Shown piece after piece: positions 27,378 through 36,945 of a DNA stretch of 64,000 nt (positions are counted from its first letter, which is position 1; each line of letters starts with the position of its first letter). The stretch comes from Maricaulis sp. (lineage in GTDB: Bacteria > Pseudomonadota > Alphaproteobacteria > Caulobacterales > Maricaulaceae), in contig JAQXCQ010000186.1 in the NCBI GenBank assembly GCA_029251785.1, positions 32,053 through 96,052 of the forward strand. The letters run 5' to 3'. The notes below the pieces were generated by a model. That model had not been told where the DNA came from. It made no database searches and saw only the letters and a list, made by a program, of their open reading frames with translations. Made by a program: the position numbers and the translations under genes.

Positions 27378-30098
27378 ATGTTTGCCCTCGGCCCACTCTC
27401 CTTCGCCGCACCCATGGCCTTGCTCGGTCTTTTAAGTCTGCCAGCTCTATGGCTGCTTCTCCGCGCCACACCGCCAGCCCCCAAACGGGCAATTTTTCCG
27501 CCGCTGCGTCTGCTCGCTGGCGCGCCCGACGATGCCGAGACCCCACACCACGCGCCGTGGTGGCTAATCGTATTCCGGCTGTTGCTCGCCGCGCTAATCA
27601 TCATCGCCCTTGCCCGACCCGTCTGGACTCCGCCTGCCGTCGAAATCGATACCCAACCCGCCCTGATCGTTATGGATAATGGCTGGGCCTCTGCGCCGGC
27701 CTGGGACGCGATGAGCCGCGAGGCCAATCGTTTGATCGACCAGGCCGAACGTGACGGTCGCCAGACCGCAATCGCCTTTACCGCTCCGACCGGCGAAATC
27801 GCCAGCCCGGTCAGACTGGCCAGCGCGGACATGACTCGACAGCTCCTGCAGTCAGTCTCACCCCTGGCCTGGCCTGCCAATCGTGGAGAAACAGCGGGCC
27901 GCATCGAGACTGCCCGCGAGGACGGCGCATTGGCCGATAACCTGTCCATAACCTGGCTTACGAGCGGGCTCGACAGTGATGATGCTGAAGACCTGGCACG
28001 CAGTCTGTCTCGCATGGGTCCAGTCACCATCATTGAACCCGATGCCGGGCGCGCTGCCATCGGCATCGCACCGCCTGAGGCCAATTCAGATGGTCTTCGA
28101 ATAGAGTTACGTCGCGCCGCACAAGACTTGCCGCGCTCGGTCGCGGTGACTGCGATCGGTGCGGATGGCCGGGCCATCGCCCGTAGCCAGGGTGAGTTTG
28201 GCGCTGGCGAAGCTGTTGTCAGTCTCGACATGAATTTACCACTCGATTTGCGTAATCGCATCGCCATGCTGCGCGTTGAAGGTTCCGCCAGCGCTGGTTC
28301 GGTGCGCTTGCTGGGCGATCAATGGCAACGACCTCGCGTCGGTTTGCTGCAGCGGGTCAGTGAAGACGGCCAGCCGCTGCTCTCCGATCTGCACTATGTA
28401 GAAAATGCCATCGCCACCTTCTCCCAGACAACTCGCGGAGATATCGATGAATTGCTGGAAGACACGCCAGCAGTCCTCGTCATGGTCGACGATGCCCGGT
28501 CCGAGGACGAACGTCTCGGCGAATTCATTACCGAGGGCGGTGTCCTCATCCGTTTCGCCGGCCCCAGATTGGCAGCGCGCAGCGATAGTTTCCTGCCGGT
28601 TCGCCTGCGCGAGGGTGGTCGTCTGTTTGGTGGGTCTCTCAATTGGGACACACCGCAAAACATCGCCCCCTTCGGCCTTGATTCTCCATTCGCAGGCCTG
28701 CCCAGTGATGCGACGGCCTTGATCGACCGGCAAGTGCTGGCCGAACCGGGCAGCGCCCGCCCGGACAGGGTCTGGGCCCGCCTTGAAGACGGCACCCCCC
28801 TCGTCACCGCTGAACGCCGCGGACGCGGCTGGATCGTCTTGTTCCATGTCACCGCCAGTCCCGATTGGTCTGACCTGCCGCTGTCCGGCCTGTTCCCGCG
28901 AATGCTGCAGCGCGTCTTGGGTCTTGCCCAGGGGGGGCAGATGGCCGGACAAAGCTCAGGGGCCTGGGCGATTTCCCGAGCCCTCGACGCCTCCGGACAG
29001 CTCACCCCGGCCCCTACCAGCGCTCGTCCGGTCGCCGCGACCGTATGGGACAGCACAACCGCCTCCTACCTGGCTCCCGCCGGGCTCTATAGCCTGGGGA
29101 CAGCCACGTCAGCGCTCAATGTCGTGACGTCGCAAACGTCGATGACGCCGCTCGCCCGCGATCTGCCCAATACGCGTTTCGCCGGGCTGGATGGTCCACG
29201 CGCCACGCATTTTGATGCCGCCCTTCTGACTCTGGCCCTGATCATGCTCATTCTTGATGTCGTAATCGCACTCGGTCTGGCAGGTCGCCTGCCGCAGCTT
29301 GGACGCGGAGCCGCCACAGCCGCCGGGTTGGGCCTCGCCATACTTGTGTGGTCGCCTGATGCCAACGCTCAGGACGAGCCGGAAAATGTCCCGAACCTCC
29401 AGGCGGCCCTGGAATTGCGCTTCGCCTATGTTCGAACAGGCAATGACAGCCTGGACTCGCGCAGCCGGCAAGGATTGACCGGCCTCAGTCAGGAAATCTG
29501 GCGGCGCAGCGCCATGGAACCCAATGATCCACTGGGCATCAATGTCGAGGAGGATTCGCTGATTTTCTTCCCAATGATTTATTGGCCGATTACGCGAGAT
29601 GCGCGTGCCCTGTCCGAAGCCGCCGCCGCGCGCGTAAATACCTATTTGCAGAGCGGCGGATTGATCATCTTTGACACCCAAGATGCAGACGTCGCCCTGC
29701 TGCGCGCCGGCGCACCTCATCCGGGTTTGGTCTCGGTGCTTGAAAGTATCGACGTGCCGCCATTGGCGCGTATTCCCAGTGATCATGTCGTGACGCGTTC
29801 CTTCTATCTTCTGCAGGAATTTCCCGGTCGTTACTCCGGCCAACCGGTCTGGGTAGAAGCCAATCCTGACGGTGCATCACGCGACGGCACCTCAGGCGTC
29901 CTCATCGGCTCACATGACTGGGCTTCGGCCTGGGCCGTGGGTGAGAACGGCAATTCGATTGCGGTCGTAGACGGCGGCGAACGCCAACGAGAGTTGGCCC
30001 AGCGCTTCGGTGTCAATCTGGCCATGTATGCCCTGACCGGAAACTACAAGGCTGACCAGGTGCATGCGGCCGACATTCTCGAACGTTTGGGGCATTGA
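27378..30098 (+). CDS. BatA-like N-terminal and DUF4159 domain membrane protein
   Basis: A 906-residue protein. The N-terminus (LSFAAPMALLGLLSLPALWLLLRATPP...FPPLRLL) is the BatA aerotolerance-domain pattern of two membrane spans with 'P-x-L-x-x-L-x-G'. The middle is a long periplasmic-like region with VWA-like and class-I glutamine-amidotransferase-like folds (LLEDTPAVLVMVDDAR). Two further spans at about residues 615-665 precede a C-terminal DUF4159 domain (FAYVRTGNDSLDSRSRQGLTGLSQEIWRRSAME...EDSLIFFPMIYWPI). It starts four bases after the DUF58 gene. It is probably a large envelope platform handled by MoxR. Exact role unknown. Confidence 0.88.
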   Translation: MFALGPLSFAAPMALLGLLSLPALWLLLRATPPAPKRAIFPPLRLLAGAPDDAETPHHAPWWLIVFRLLLAALIIIALARPVWTPPAVEIDTQPALIVMDNGWASAPAWDAMSREANRLIDQAERDGRQTAIAFTAPTGEIASPVRLASADMTRQLLQSVSPLAWPANRGETAGRIETAREDGALADNLSITWLTSGLDSDDAEDLARSLSRMGPVTIIEPDAGRAAIGIAPPEANSDGLRIELRRAAQDLPRSVAVTAIGADGRAIARSQGEFGAGEAVVSLDMNLPLDLRNRIAMLRVEGSASAGSVRLLGDQWQRPRVGLLQRVSEDGQPLLSDLHYVENAIATFSQTTRGDIDELLEDTPAVLVMVDDARSEDERLGEFITEGGVLIRFAGPRLAARSDSFLPVRLREGGRLFGGSLNWDTPQNIAPFGLDSPFAGLPSDATALIDRQVLAEPGSARPDRVWARLEDGTPLVTAERRGRGWIVLFHVTASPDWSDLPLSGLFPRMLQRVLGLAQGGQMAGQSSGAWAISRALDASGQLTPAPTSARPVAATVWDSTTASYLAPAGLYSLGTATSALNVVTSQTSMTPLARDLPNTRFAGLDGPRATHFDAALLTLALIMLILDVVIALGLAGRLPQLGRGAATAAGLGLAILVWSPDANAQDEPENVPNLQAALELRFAYVRTGNDSLDSRSRQGLTGLSQEIWRRSAMEPNDPLGINVEEDSLIFFPMIYWPITRDARALSEAAAARVNTYLQSGGLIIFDTQDADVALLRAGAPHPGLVSVLESIDVPPLARIPSDHVVTRSFYLLQEFPGRYSGQPVWVEANPDGASRDGTSGVLIGSHDWASAWAVGENGNSIAVVDGGERQRELAQRFGVNLAMYALTGNYKADQVHAADILERLGH

Positions 30099-30102
30099 TC
30101 AC

Positions 30103-32157
30103 ATGACCGCCTCACTCATCGACTTCGCGCCCCTCATCCCGATGGCTTATATCGCCGGACTCACCGGCATGGCTCTGATCGCCATTGGCATCGGTGCCTT
30201 TCAACGCCTGTCCGGCTGGCTCTGGCGATCGCTCGCCGCACTGGCGATGGCTCTGCTACTGGCCAATCCATCACTTGTCGAAGAACAACGCGATCCATTG
30301 GCTGACATTGTCGTATTGGTCACCGATACCAGCGCCAGCATGGATGTCGGGGATCGTACCGAAGCATCACAAACGATGGCGCAGGCCCTGCGCGACCAGG
30401 CCGAAAGCGACCCGTTGCTCGACATTGTCGAAGTTGAAACGACCGACAATGTCGACGGTACGATGATGTTTGAAGGGGTCAACCAAGCGCTGGCGAGCAC
30501 ACCGCGTGATCGGATCGCCGGTCTTGTCTTGGTCAGTGACGGGCAAATACACGATGCACCCGCTAATCCCGAAGAACTGAATCTGGATGCGCCGATACAC
30601 CATGTCATGCCCGGCGACCGGAATGCCGGCGACCGTCGCCTGATCGTCGAAGAAGCGCCACGCTACGGCATTGTCGGTCAGACTGTGTCTTTCAATCTTC
30701 GCGTCGAAGACAGCGCGATGCAGGGCAGCGTTCTCGTTGCCGTGCGCTTTGACGGGGGAGATCCACAATACCATCGCATTCCAATCGGCCGCACCGCTGA
30801 GGTCGAGGTACGCGTCGGTCAACGTGGTCAGAACGTTATCGAAATCGAGGTTGAGGCCGGTCCTCAGGAATTATCCCTAATCAATAACCGCGCTGCAGTG
30901 CACGTCACAGGCGTGCGGGATCGTCTGCGCGTATTGTTGGTGACCGGAGAACCCCATAACGGTGCCCGCGCCTGGCGTGACCTTCTCAAGTCCGACCCAT
31001 CTGTCGATCTCGTTCACTTCACAATCCTGCGTCCTCAGGATCGTCAGGATAACACGCCGACCGATGAGTTGGCCCTGATCCAGTTTCCGCACCGCGAGTT
31101 ATTTGTGGAGCGTCTCGACGGGTTTGACCTGGTGATTTTCGATCGCTATCGCCGCCGTAATATCGTTCCAGCCCTGTATTTCGATAATGTCGCCCGCTAT
31201 GTCGAAAATGGTGGTGCTCTTCTGGTCACCGCTGGCCCGCCCTATTCCGGAGCCGCGAGTTTAAGCCGAACAGCATTGGCGGCAGTTCTTCCGGTTAGGC
31301 CGACAGGAACGATTTCTGAACAGCGCATCCTGCCCCAGCCGACACAGGATGGTTTACGTCATCCTGTTACCGCGGGCCTGGAAGGCGGCGGTGCTGACCC
31401 CGAATGGGGAGCCTGGCTTCGCCATATACAGGGGGTCTCCCTGGGAGGACAGACCCTGTTGGCAACCGAAGACGGTGATCCGCTCCTCGCCTTGCAGAGA
31501 CGCGGTCTTGGGCGCTCCGCAATCGTGATGACGGACCAAACCTGGCTATGGTCCCGCGGCTATGATGGTGGGGGACCCTATGCCGAATTATTCCGTCGCG
31601 TCGCCCACTGGCTGATGCGTGAGCCAGAGCTCGACGAGGAACGTCTGGTCGCCTATGCCAATGACGGCACACTGAACGTTGATCGCGTCACCCTGTCTGA
31701 CACAGCGCCTCCATTGCAGGTCACATGGCCCGACGGGCAGCAACAGGTCGCCTCCATGTCCCAGATCGAAGATGGTCGTTTCTCCGCTGCGGTCGAATCG
31801 CAGGGTTCCGGTTTGGTCAGATTGCGCTCTGGCGACTTAACCACGGTCGCCGCATTGGGGCCGCTAAATCCGATGGAATTCGCGAATCTACAACCGACCG
31901 GGGACGTGCTTGACCCGTTTGTTGACGCAACTGATGGTGGGCTTTTTTCTATTGGAGAGAGCGCTGATCTGCGCCTGCCCAATATCCGTCGCACACGCGC
32001 TAATGGCGATCAGTCCGGCCGCAATTGGCTCGGCTTGCAGCGCAATGAGCGTTATATCGTCACCGCCTCCACCCGGACCCCGGTTCTGCCCGCGCTGTTA
32101 ATGGCGATTCTACTCGCCGCACTGCTCGGATTGGGCTGGTGGCGTGAGGGAAAGTAG
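30103..32157 (+). CDS. VWA-like membrane protein of the MoxR operon
   Basis: A 684-residue protein starting at the ATG at 30103, four bases after the previous stop; a longer in-frame start would overlap that gene. Two N-terminal spans are followed by a VWA-type domain with a MIDAS-like VLVTDTSASMDVGDRTEAS, then beta-sandwich segments. A glutamine-amidotransferase-like domain follows (LRVLLVTGEPHNGARAWRDLL...FDLVIFDRYRR...GGALLVTAGPPYSG), and a last membrane helix (LPALLMAILLAALLGLGWW). It is the last gene of the moxR-DUF58-BatA/DUF4159-VWA operon. By analogy with this family it sits at the inner membrane with most of its mass in the periplasm. Confidence 0.85.
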   Translation: MTASLIDFAPLIPMAYIAGLTGMALIAIGIGAFQRLSGWLWRSLAALAMALLLANPSLVEEQRDPLADIVVLVTDTSASMDVGDRTEASQTMAQALRDQAESDPLLDIVEVETTDNVDGTMMFEGVNQALASTPRDRIAGLVLVSDGQIHDAPANPEELNLDAPIHHVMPGDRNAGDRRLIVEEAPRYGIVGQTVSFNLRVEDSAMQGSVLVAVRFDGGDPQYHRIPIGRTAEVEVRVGQRGQNVIEIEVEAGPQELSLINNRAAVHVTGVRDRLRVLLVTGEPHNGARAWRDLLKSDPSVDLVHFTILRPQDRQDNTPTDELALIQFPHRELFVERLDGFDLVIFDRYRRRNIVPALYFDNVARYVENGGALLVTAGPPYSGAASLSRTALAAVLPVRPTGTISEQRILPQPTQDGLRHPVTAGLEGGGADPEWGAWLRHIQGVSLGGQTLLATEDGDPLLALQRRGLGRSAIVMTDQTWLWSRGYDGGGPYAELFRRVAHWLMREPELDEERLVAYANDGTLNVDRVTLSDTAPPLQVTWPDGQQQVASMSQIEDGRFSAAVESQGSGLVRLRSGDLTTVAALGPLNPMEFANLQPTGDVLDPFVDATDGGLFSIGESADLRLPNIRRTRANGDQSGRNWLGLQRNERYIVTASTRTPVLPALLMAILLAALLGLGWWREGK

Positions 32158-32218
32158 GATAGCGGTTTCACCTGACGCGGGAACGGTTTAGGTTACTCTT
32201 TCCCACAAGCGAGGCGGA

Positions 32219-33556
32219 ATGAGCACCACACCCCTAGACCCGAACACACTGGCCGACCCCGACTGGTGGTTGACCCATCTGGAGATCGCCTGGCAATGGG
32301 CGCGAGCCGAGGCCTTTAGCGCCGGCTTTGCCCTGCAACTCGCCCTGGTCCTCGGCGGAGTCTTCATCGGCTTTGCCCTCAAACACCAGTTCAACGTCCT
32401 GATCGCTCACATTTTTAGCTGGGGCACGCTGAAGAAGTTCCAAACGCGCGCCATCCGCTTTCTTGCACCAGTTGCCGGCCCTGCCACGAGCTGGCTGTTG
32501 CTGTCACTCGCTCTATTTGGCCTGCAGCAGGCGGGGGCGGATTCATACCTTGTTCGAATCGCCGCAAATCTTCTGGGGGCCTGGGCGGCCATCCGTCTGC
32601 TCTCCGCTTTTATTGCCGAACCTTTCTGGGCCCGGACTGCCGCGGCGATTGCCTGGACAATTGCTGCCCTCAACATTCTCGGCTGGCTAGATTCATCGAT
32701 CGCATTCATGGATGCGCTTGGCTTTTCACTCGGGGACGAAAACCGGGTTTCCCTGCTGATCATCATCCGGGCCGCCGTCGTTCTGGCGATCTTCTATTGG
32801 GTAGCTTCCGGGCTTTCACGGATCCTGAGCACGCGCGTACAACGCCTGCCAAGCCTGAACCCGTCCGCCCGCATCCTGCTGACCAAGGCCGGTCAAATCG
32901 TGCTGATGGCCTCCGCCGGCCTGATGGCGCTGTCGACTATGAATATCGACCTCTCAGCGCTGGCGATCTTTGGTGGTGCCATTGGTATCGGTATCGGCTT
33001 CGGTCTGCAGAAGATCTTTTCGAACCTTGTGTCAGGCGTGCTGTTATTGCTCGATCGTTCCGTGAAGCCGGGCGACGTCATCACCGTCGATGAAACTTAC
33101 GGGAAGGTCACGACACTGGGTATGCGCTTTGCCTCCGTGGTGACACGGGATGGGCATGAGCATTTGATCCCCAACGAAGAATTCATCACCTCCAAAGTGA
33201 TCAATTGGTCGTATTCCGACTCCGCGGTTCGCATCAAACGTGAAGTCGGCGTCAGCTATAATAGCGACATAAAACTCGCACAATCGCTGATCATCGAAGC
33301 GGCCGACAGCGTTCCCCGCGTTCTCTCCGACCGCACCCGCTGTCATATGCGCAGTTTTGGCGACAACTCAGTCAATCTTGAAGTTCGGTTCTGGATTCGG
33401 GACCCTCAATCTGGCGTCAATAATGTCACCAGTGACGTGTTGTTCGCGATCTGGGACAGCTTTAAGACGCACGGAATCGAATTCCCCTACCCGCAACGCG
33501 ATGTGCATTTGGTAGGCGGTGAGCCAATGGCGGTCCGAATTGTTACAGACGATTAG
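32219..33556 (+). CDS. MscS family mechanosensitive ion channel
   Basis: A 445-residue small-conductance mechanosensitive channel with extra N-terminal spans (about five hydrophobic segments before residue 260). The pore helix and beta domain are canonical: LAIFGGAIGIGIGFGLQKIFSNLVSGVLLLLDRSVKPGDVITV (about 245-285), then a VVTRDGHEHLIPNEEFITSKVINWS segment typical of MscS. It would open under membrane tension during osmotic downshift to release solutes. It starts about 60 bases after the MoxR operon and ATG follows GAGGCG. Transcription may be independent. Confidence 0.93.
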   Translation: MSTTPLDPNTLADPDWWLTHLEIAWQWARAEAFSAGFALQLALVLGGVFIGFALKHQFNVLIAHIFSWGTLKKFQTRAIRFLAPVAGPATSWLLLSLALFGLQQAGADSYLVRIAANLLGAWAAIRLLSAFIAEPFWARTAAAIAWTIAALNILGWLDSSIAFMDALGFSLGDENRVSLLIIIRAAVVLAIFYWVASGLSRILSTRVQRLPSLNPSARILLTKAGQIVLMASAGLMALSTMNIDLSALAIFGGAIGIGIGFGLQKIFSNLVSGVLLLLDRSVKPGDVITVDETYGKVTTLGMRFASVVTRDGHEHLIPNEEFITSKVINWSYSDSAVRIKREVGVSYNSDIKLAQSLIIEAADSVPRVLSDRTRCHMRSFGDNSVNLEVRFWIRDPQSGVNNVTSDVLFAIWDSFKTHGIEFPYPQRDVHLVGGEPMAVRIVTDD

Positions 33557-33649
33557 TGCCAAAACAGAAACAATGAAGCGCCACTGCTGAGCTTTATTGC
33601 TGGGAACCATCGAGGCATATCTCTCCTATCAACACACCGGGAGACTGAC

Positions 33650-34348
33650 ATGATTGACAAACGCCCATTCGACACGCTCGGCCAACATGATTTTGGCTGG
33701 CTCGACGCTCGATACCACTTCAGCTTCTCCAGCTATATGAATCGCAACCGAATGGGTTGGGGCGCGTTGCGTGTCTGGAATGACGACACGATTGCGGCCG
33801 ATAGTGGTTTCCCCACCCATCCCCACCGCGACATGGAGATCATCACGTATGTGCGCCAGGGCGCGATAACCCATCGCGACAGTATGGGCAATGAAGGCCG
33901 TACCGAAGCCGGTGACGTGCAGGTTATGTCCGCTGGAACCGGTATCCAGCACTCCGAGTTTAACCGGGAAACTGAGGCAACTCGCTTGTTCCAGATTTGG
34001 CTCACTCCGGCCAAGCCCGGCGGCGAGCCGCGCTGGGAGCAGGCCCGCTTCCCCACTAAAAATCGCGCGGGACAGCTGACCACATTGGCATCGGGAAATC
34101 CTGACAAGGAAGGCGGTTTGCTGATCCGGCAGGATGCTAAAATTTTGGGAGCTAACCTCGCGGCAGGTCAAACCGCCCAATACGCCCTTGAAGCGGGGCG
34201 GCATGCCTATTTGGTCGTCGCCGCGGGTACCATCATCCTCAATGGTGTCCAGCTGGACGTACGGGATGGCGCCGCTATCCGGGATGAAAACACTCTGAAT
34301 ATTTCCGCATCAAGCGATGCTGAACTTGTCCTTGTCGATTCAGTTTAG
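33650..34348 (+). CDS. Pirin family protein (YhhW/quercetinase-like)
   Basis: A 232-residue bicupin. The N-terminal cupin carries the metal-binding set FPTHPHRDMEIITYV (two histidines), then THRDSMGNEGRTEAGDVQVMSAGTGIQHSEFN with a further histidine and the pirin signature. The second cupin lacks an obvious metal set. Members such as YhhW bind iron or another metal and some cleave quercetin; the biological role is usually unknown. Start ATG has GGGAG seven bases upstream. It stands alone between mscS and a small lipoprotein gene. Confidence 0.93.
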   Translation: MIDKRPFDTLGQHDFGWLDARYHFSFSSYMNRNRMGWGALRVWNDDTIAADSGFPTHPHRDMEIITYVRQGAITHRDSMGNEGRTEAGDVQVMSAGTGIQHSEFNRETEATRLFQIWLTPAKPGGEPRWEQARFPTKNRAGQLTTLASGNPDKEGGLLIRQDAKILGANLAAGQTAQYALEAGRHAYLVVAAGTIILNGVQLDVRDGAAIRDENTLNISASSDAELVLVDSV

Positions 34349-34503
34349 ATCAGATTGAAACCGTCGGCTCCGGGATCGATCACGCCGCCAAAATAGATGG
34401 TAGTGCTATTCAAGGTGCCAATCCTGCTTAAACCATCTAGGATTCACTCTCCAGCAAGGCTTGTCATTGAAGTATACGTCTAAGATGAAAACGGGAGAGC
34501 GAC

Positions 34504-34713
34504 GTGCGCAAGTTGAAGATGTTTATAGTGATGACTTTGGCCGCGCCCCTTCTGTCCGGATGCCTTGTGATCGGTGCTGCAGCATTGGCGACTGATGTGA
34601 CGGCTAAAGTCGTCGGAACGACCGTTGGCGTCGCTGCTGGGGTCGGCGGGGCCGCGATTGATCTGGTTATCCCGGACGGTGATGGTGACGACGAGGACTG
34701 CCAAGAACGCTAG
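34504..34713 (+). CDS. Small lipoprotein, 69 aa
   Basis: A short exported protein with a lipoprotein signal: MRKLKMFIVMTLAAPLLSGC, where L-L-S-G-C is the lipobox and Cys20 the lipidation site. The mature chain is a glycine/alanine/valine-rich hydrophobic segment (VIGAAALATDVTAKVVGTTVGVAAGVGGAAIDLVI) ending in an acidic tail. The pattern matches small envelope lipoproteins seen in many Alphaproteobacteria, with unknown function. GGGAG lies 8 bases before the ATG. Confidence 0.75.
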   Translation: MRKLKMFIVMTLAAPLLSGCLVIGAAALATDVTAKVVGTTVGVAAGVGGAAIDLVIPDGDGDDEDCQER

Positions 34714-34838
34714 ACGGAATAGACCTTTTCTAACCTTTTTTGCATGTCGAGAATTATTTTGTATCCGCGCTATTAACCGTGCTCGCCCTCTGCTAGCCTT
34801 GCCCGCGAGGGACCAACAGGCAGCAAGGGAGGCGTAAC

Positions 34839-35339
34839 ATGTTGCGCACACCAACAATTTTAATCTCTTTGGTCGCATTGGCGACCCCGGCATTCGCGGA
34901 TGATTCGGTGGCAATCGCACCCATCACCTTCGGTGACGAAATTTTGCAAAAAGTGGATGATCTGGGCGAACGCGAACTGGATCGTCTGGCACGATATCTC
35001 CAGCGAGATCTCGAACAGGAGCTCGCCGGTCATCTTGGCGATGGCGGCATGACTCTCCATGTGACGATCTTGGATGCCGACCCTAATCGTCCGACAACGC
35101 GTCAGGCATTTGCCAGCGGACTGCACGCATCGAGCTATTCAATCGGTGGTGCCGATGTAGCGGCAGAACTTTTCGACGCCGACGGTCACTTGGTCGAAAG
35201 CTTCAGCTATGCGTGGCAAAGCCATAACATTCGAGACGCGGCAGGGTATGCAACTTGGACCGATGCACGGCGAACTTTTGACCGCTTTGCCGCCAGCATC
35301 GGTCGCCGGTTAGATGAGCAGGCCACAAACGGGTCCTAA
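34839..35339 (+). CDS. Secreted protein, paralogue of 35691-36236
   Basis: A 166-residue protein with a signal peptide (MLRTPTILISLVALATPAFA). The mature part reads ITFGDEILQKVDDLGERELDRLARYLQRDLEQELAG, then LHVTILDADPNRPTTRQ and ending YATWTDARRTFDRFAASIGRRL. The same plan, with about one third identical residues by eye, recurs in the gene at 35691. 'L-V-I-L-D-A-x-P-N-R-P-T' is a strong shared motif, recalling periplasmic DUF-type proteins that build a curved sheet. I cannot name the family. The start has GGGAGG about 8 bases before ATG. Confidence 0.7.
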   Translation: MLRTPTILISLVALATPAFADDSVAIAPITFGDEILQKVDDLGERELDRLARYLQRDLEQELAGHLGDGGMTLHVTILDADPNRPTTRQAFASGLHASSYSIGGADVAAELFDADGHLVESFSYAWQSHNIRDAAGYATWTDARRTFDRFAASIGRRLDEQATNGS

Positions 35340-35424
35340 TCACGCCTCGGCGGACTAATCGCCAAAACAAGACAGAGATTTGCCCTCGATCTGTTTGGGA
35401 CGGAGCGATGGCAAATAGAAATTG

Positions 35425-35457
35425 ATCCCGGCTGATATCTTTCAGTCGGGATTTTTC
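35425..35457 (+). terminator. Rho-independent terminator
   Basis: A 10-bp stem (ATCCCGGCTG at 35425-35434 with CAGTCGGGAT at 35443-35452, one G-T pair) is followed by TTTTT. It lies about 85 bases downstream of the first secreted paralogue. Confidence 0.85.
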
Positions 35458-35690
35458 GTGCCCGACCATGCAATTAAAACAAACAACTCAATAGGATAAA
35501 TGTATTTTCGACACAATAGCACTCACAACAAGCAGAGCATAATACAGATCATAGCAACACTCGCTTATGAAGATTTATTTATCATATTTTGTTAGTAATT
35601 TTCTATAATTAGAAATATTTGAAGAAAAAAGCTAGATTCATATTTTGGCATTACTCTACAATCTCGAAACAACACTGAAGGGAGCGTATA
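35458..35690. other. AT-rich non-coding stretch upstream of the second paralogue
   Basis: About 230 bases of visibly AT-rich sequence (for example TTTATTTATCATATTTTGTTAG near 35575) in an otherwise GC-rich region. It contains no convincing reading frame. It probably holds the promoter region of the gene at 35691 and may bind nucleoid proteins; nothing more specific is seen. Confidence 0.5.
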
Positions 35691-36236
35691 ATGCGTAGTT
35701 TAATACTCGGTTCCATCCTTGTTTTCTCGACCGCACAAGCCTCGGCCGTCCAAGACTTCCGGTCTGATTTCAGATCCCAGGCCATCGGGTCCATTGAAGT
35801 CGGACAAATCAGCTTTAGCGAAAGCATGAGAGCCAAGGCCGATATCCTTGGCCGCTCCGAACTGGCTCGCTTGTCGAGTTATTTGCGGGAAGATCTCGAG
35901 CGCGCACTGATGCAGTCCAGCTGGCTGGGCATTTCGGCTGATGAGACTCATCTCAATGTCGTCATCCTGGACGCAACACCCAATCGCCCAACGATGAATC
36001 AGGTCAATCAATCCGGCGGCACCCATAACCGCGAGGCGGTAACCGGCGGAGCATCGCTGAGCGCAACACTTGTTCGAGGTGGTGAGGAGATCGCGAACTT
36101 CACCTATTCTTGGCAAAATGACGCGCTCGATCAGAATGCTAGCTATGGCATTTGGACCGATGCGAGAACCACGTTTGATCGTTTTGCCAATTCAATTGCA
36201 GATGGACTCGGCACTGCCCCGATGCCGATATCCTGA
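35691..36236 (+). CDS. Secreted protein, paralogue of 34839-35339
   Basis: A 181-residue exported protein (signal MRSLILGSILVFSTAQASA). It repeats the layout of the gene at 34839: GQISFSESMRAKADILGRSELARLSSYLREDLERAL, LNVVILDATPNRPTMNQ, then FTYSWQNDALDQNASYGIWTDARTTFDRFANSIADGL. The pair probably arose by tandem duplication, then drifted. Each has its own leader and a terminator follows each, so they may be regulated separately. Function unknown; both should reside in the periplasm or be secreted. Confidence 0.7.
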   Translation: MRSLILGSILVFSTAQASAVQDFRSDFRSQAIGSIEVGQISFSESMRAKADILGRSELARLSSYLREDLERALMQSSWLGISADETHLNVVILDATPNRPTMNQVNQSGGTHNREAVTGGASLSATLVRGGEEIANFTYSWQNDALDQNASYGIWTDARTTFDRFANSIADGLGTAPMPIS

Positions 36237-36264
36237 TCGAGATTCAGCCCCCATATTCTCGATC

Positions 36265-36312
36265 AAAACGAAGACAAGATCGCGGCCCAAGTCCGCGGTC
36301 TTGTTTCGTTCA
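36265..36312. terminator. Hairpin between the paralogue gene and queE
   Basis: A long stem (ACAAGATCGCGG near 36274 with CCGCGGTCTTGT near 36293, one G-T pair, extended by AACGAA/TTCGTT) lies between two convergent genes. It probably ends transcription from both sides, although its T run on the + strand is weak. Confidence 0.65.
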
Positions 36313-36315
36313 GGC

Positions 36316-36945
36316 TTAAGGAACGCCAATCCATTTGTGGGTCTGAACGCTGAGGGTCCATTGCGGATGCGCCAGACAATAGTCAAATGCCGCCGTGGTG
36401 TTTTCGGCCTGCTTCGCACTATCCATTGGCTGCAGACTGAAGCGATCAAAAGACCATGAAAGATAGTCAGCGGGGTTGAGCCCAGCCTGTGGGTAAACGA
36501 GTTTCAGCTCATTCCCCTCACGCTGCACGACCTGCGCATCACCCTTCGGACTCACCGTGATCCAGTCAATGCCATCGGGAGCCGCAATTGTTCCATTGGT
36601 CTCTACAGCGATTTCCAGACCGCATTCATGCAACGCAGCAATCAGAGCATGATCCAGCTGGAGTAAAGGCTCCCCACCGGTACAAACCACCAATGGCCGG
36701 CCACCCCCCGGCCAATGGCTTTGCACCGCCTCGGCCAGGGCATGGGCTGTCTTGAATTGACCACCGCCAGGCCCGTCCATACCGACAAAGTCCGTATCGC
36801 AAAAATTACAGACCGCTTTATGGCGATCTTGCTCCCGCCCGCTCCACAGATTGCATCCGGTGAAGCGCAGAAAGACAGCAGGCCGACCGGCCTGGGCACC
36901 TTCGCCCTGCACCGTCAAAAACATTTCTTTCACAGAATACGTCAC
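36316..36945 (-). CDS. queE: 7-carboxy-7-deazaguanine synthase
   Basis: A 209-residue radical-SAM enzyme that makes 7-carboxy-7-deazaguanine, the second committed step to queuosine. I chose the GTG at 36945 rather than a longer in-frame start. It overlaps the queC stop as GTGA, has GGGAG upstream, and gives the family-typical start [27 protein letters not shown]. The iron-sulfur cysteines follow CX14CX2C (C-N-L-W...V-C-N-F-C), as in E. coli QueE, instead of the usual CX3CX2[10 protein letters not shown] is the SAM-binding G-G-E motif. It is encoded directly after queC. Confidence 0.93.
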   Translation of the reverse strand: MTYSVKEMFLTVQGEGAQAGRPAVFLRFTGCNLWSGREQDRHKAVCNFCDTDFVGMDGPGGGQFKTAHALAEAVQSHWPGGGRPLVVCTGGEPLLQLDHALIAALHECGLEIAVETNGTIAAPDGIDWITVSPKGDAQVVQREGNELKLVYPQAGLNPADYLSWSFDRFSLQPMDSAKQAENTTAAFDYCLAHPQWTLSVQTHKWIGVP

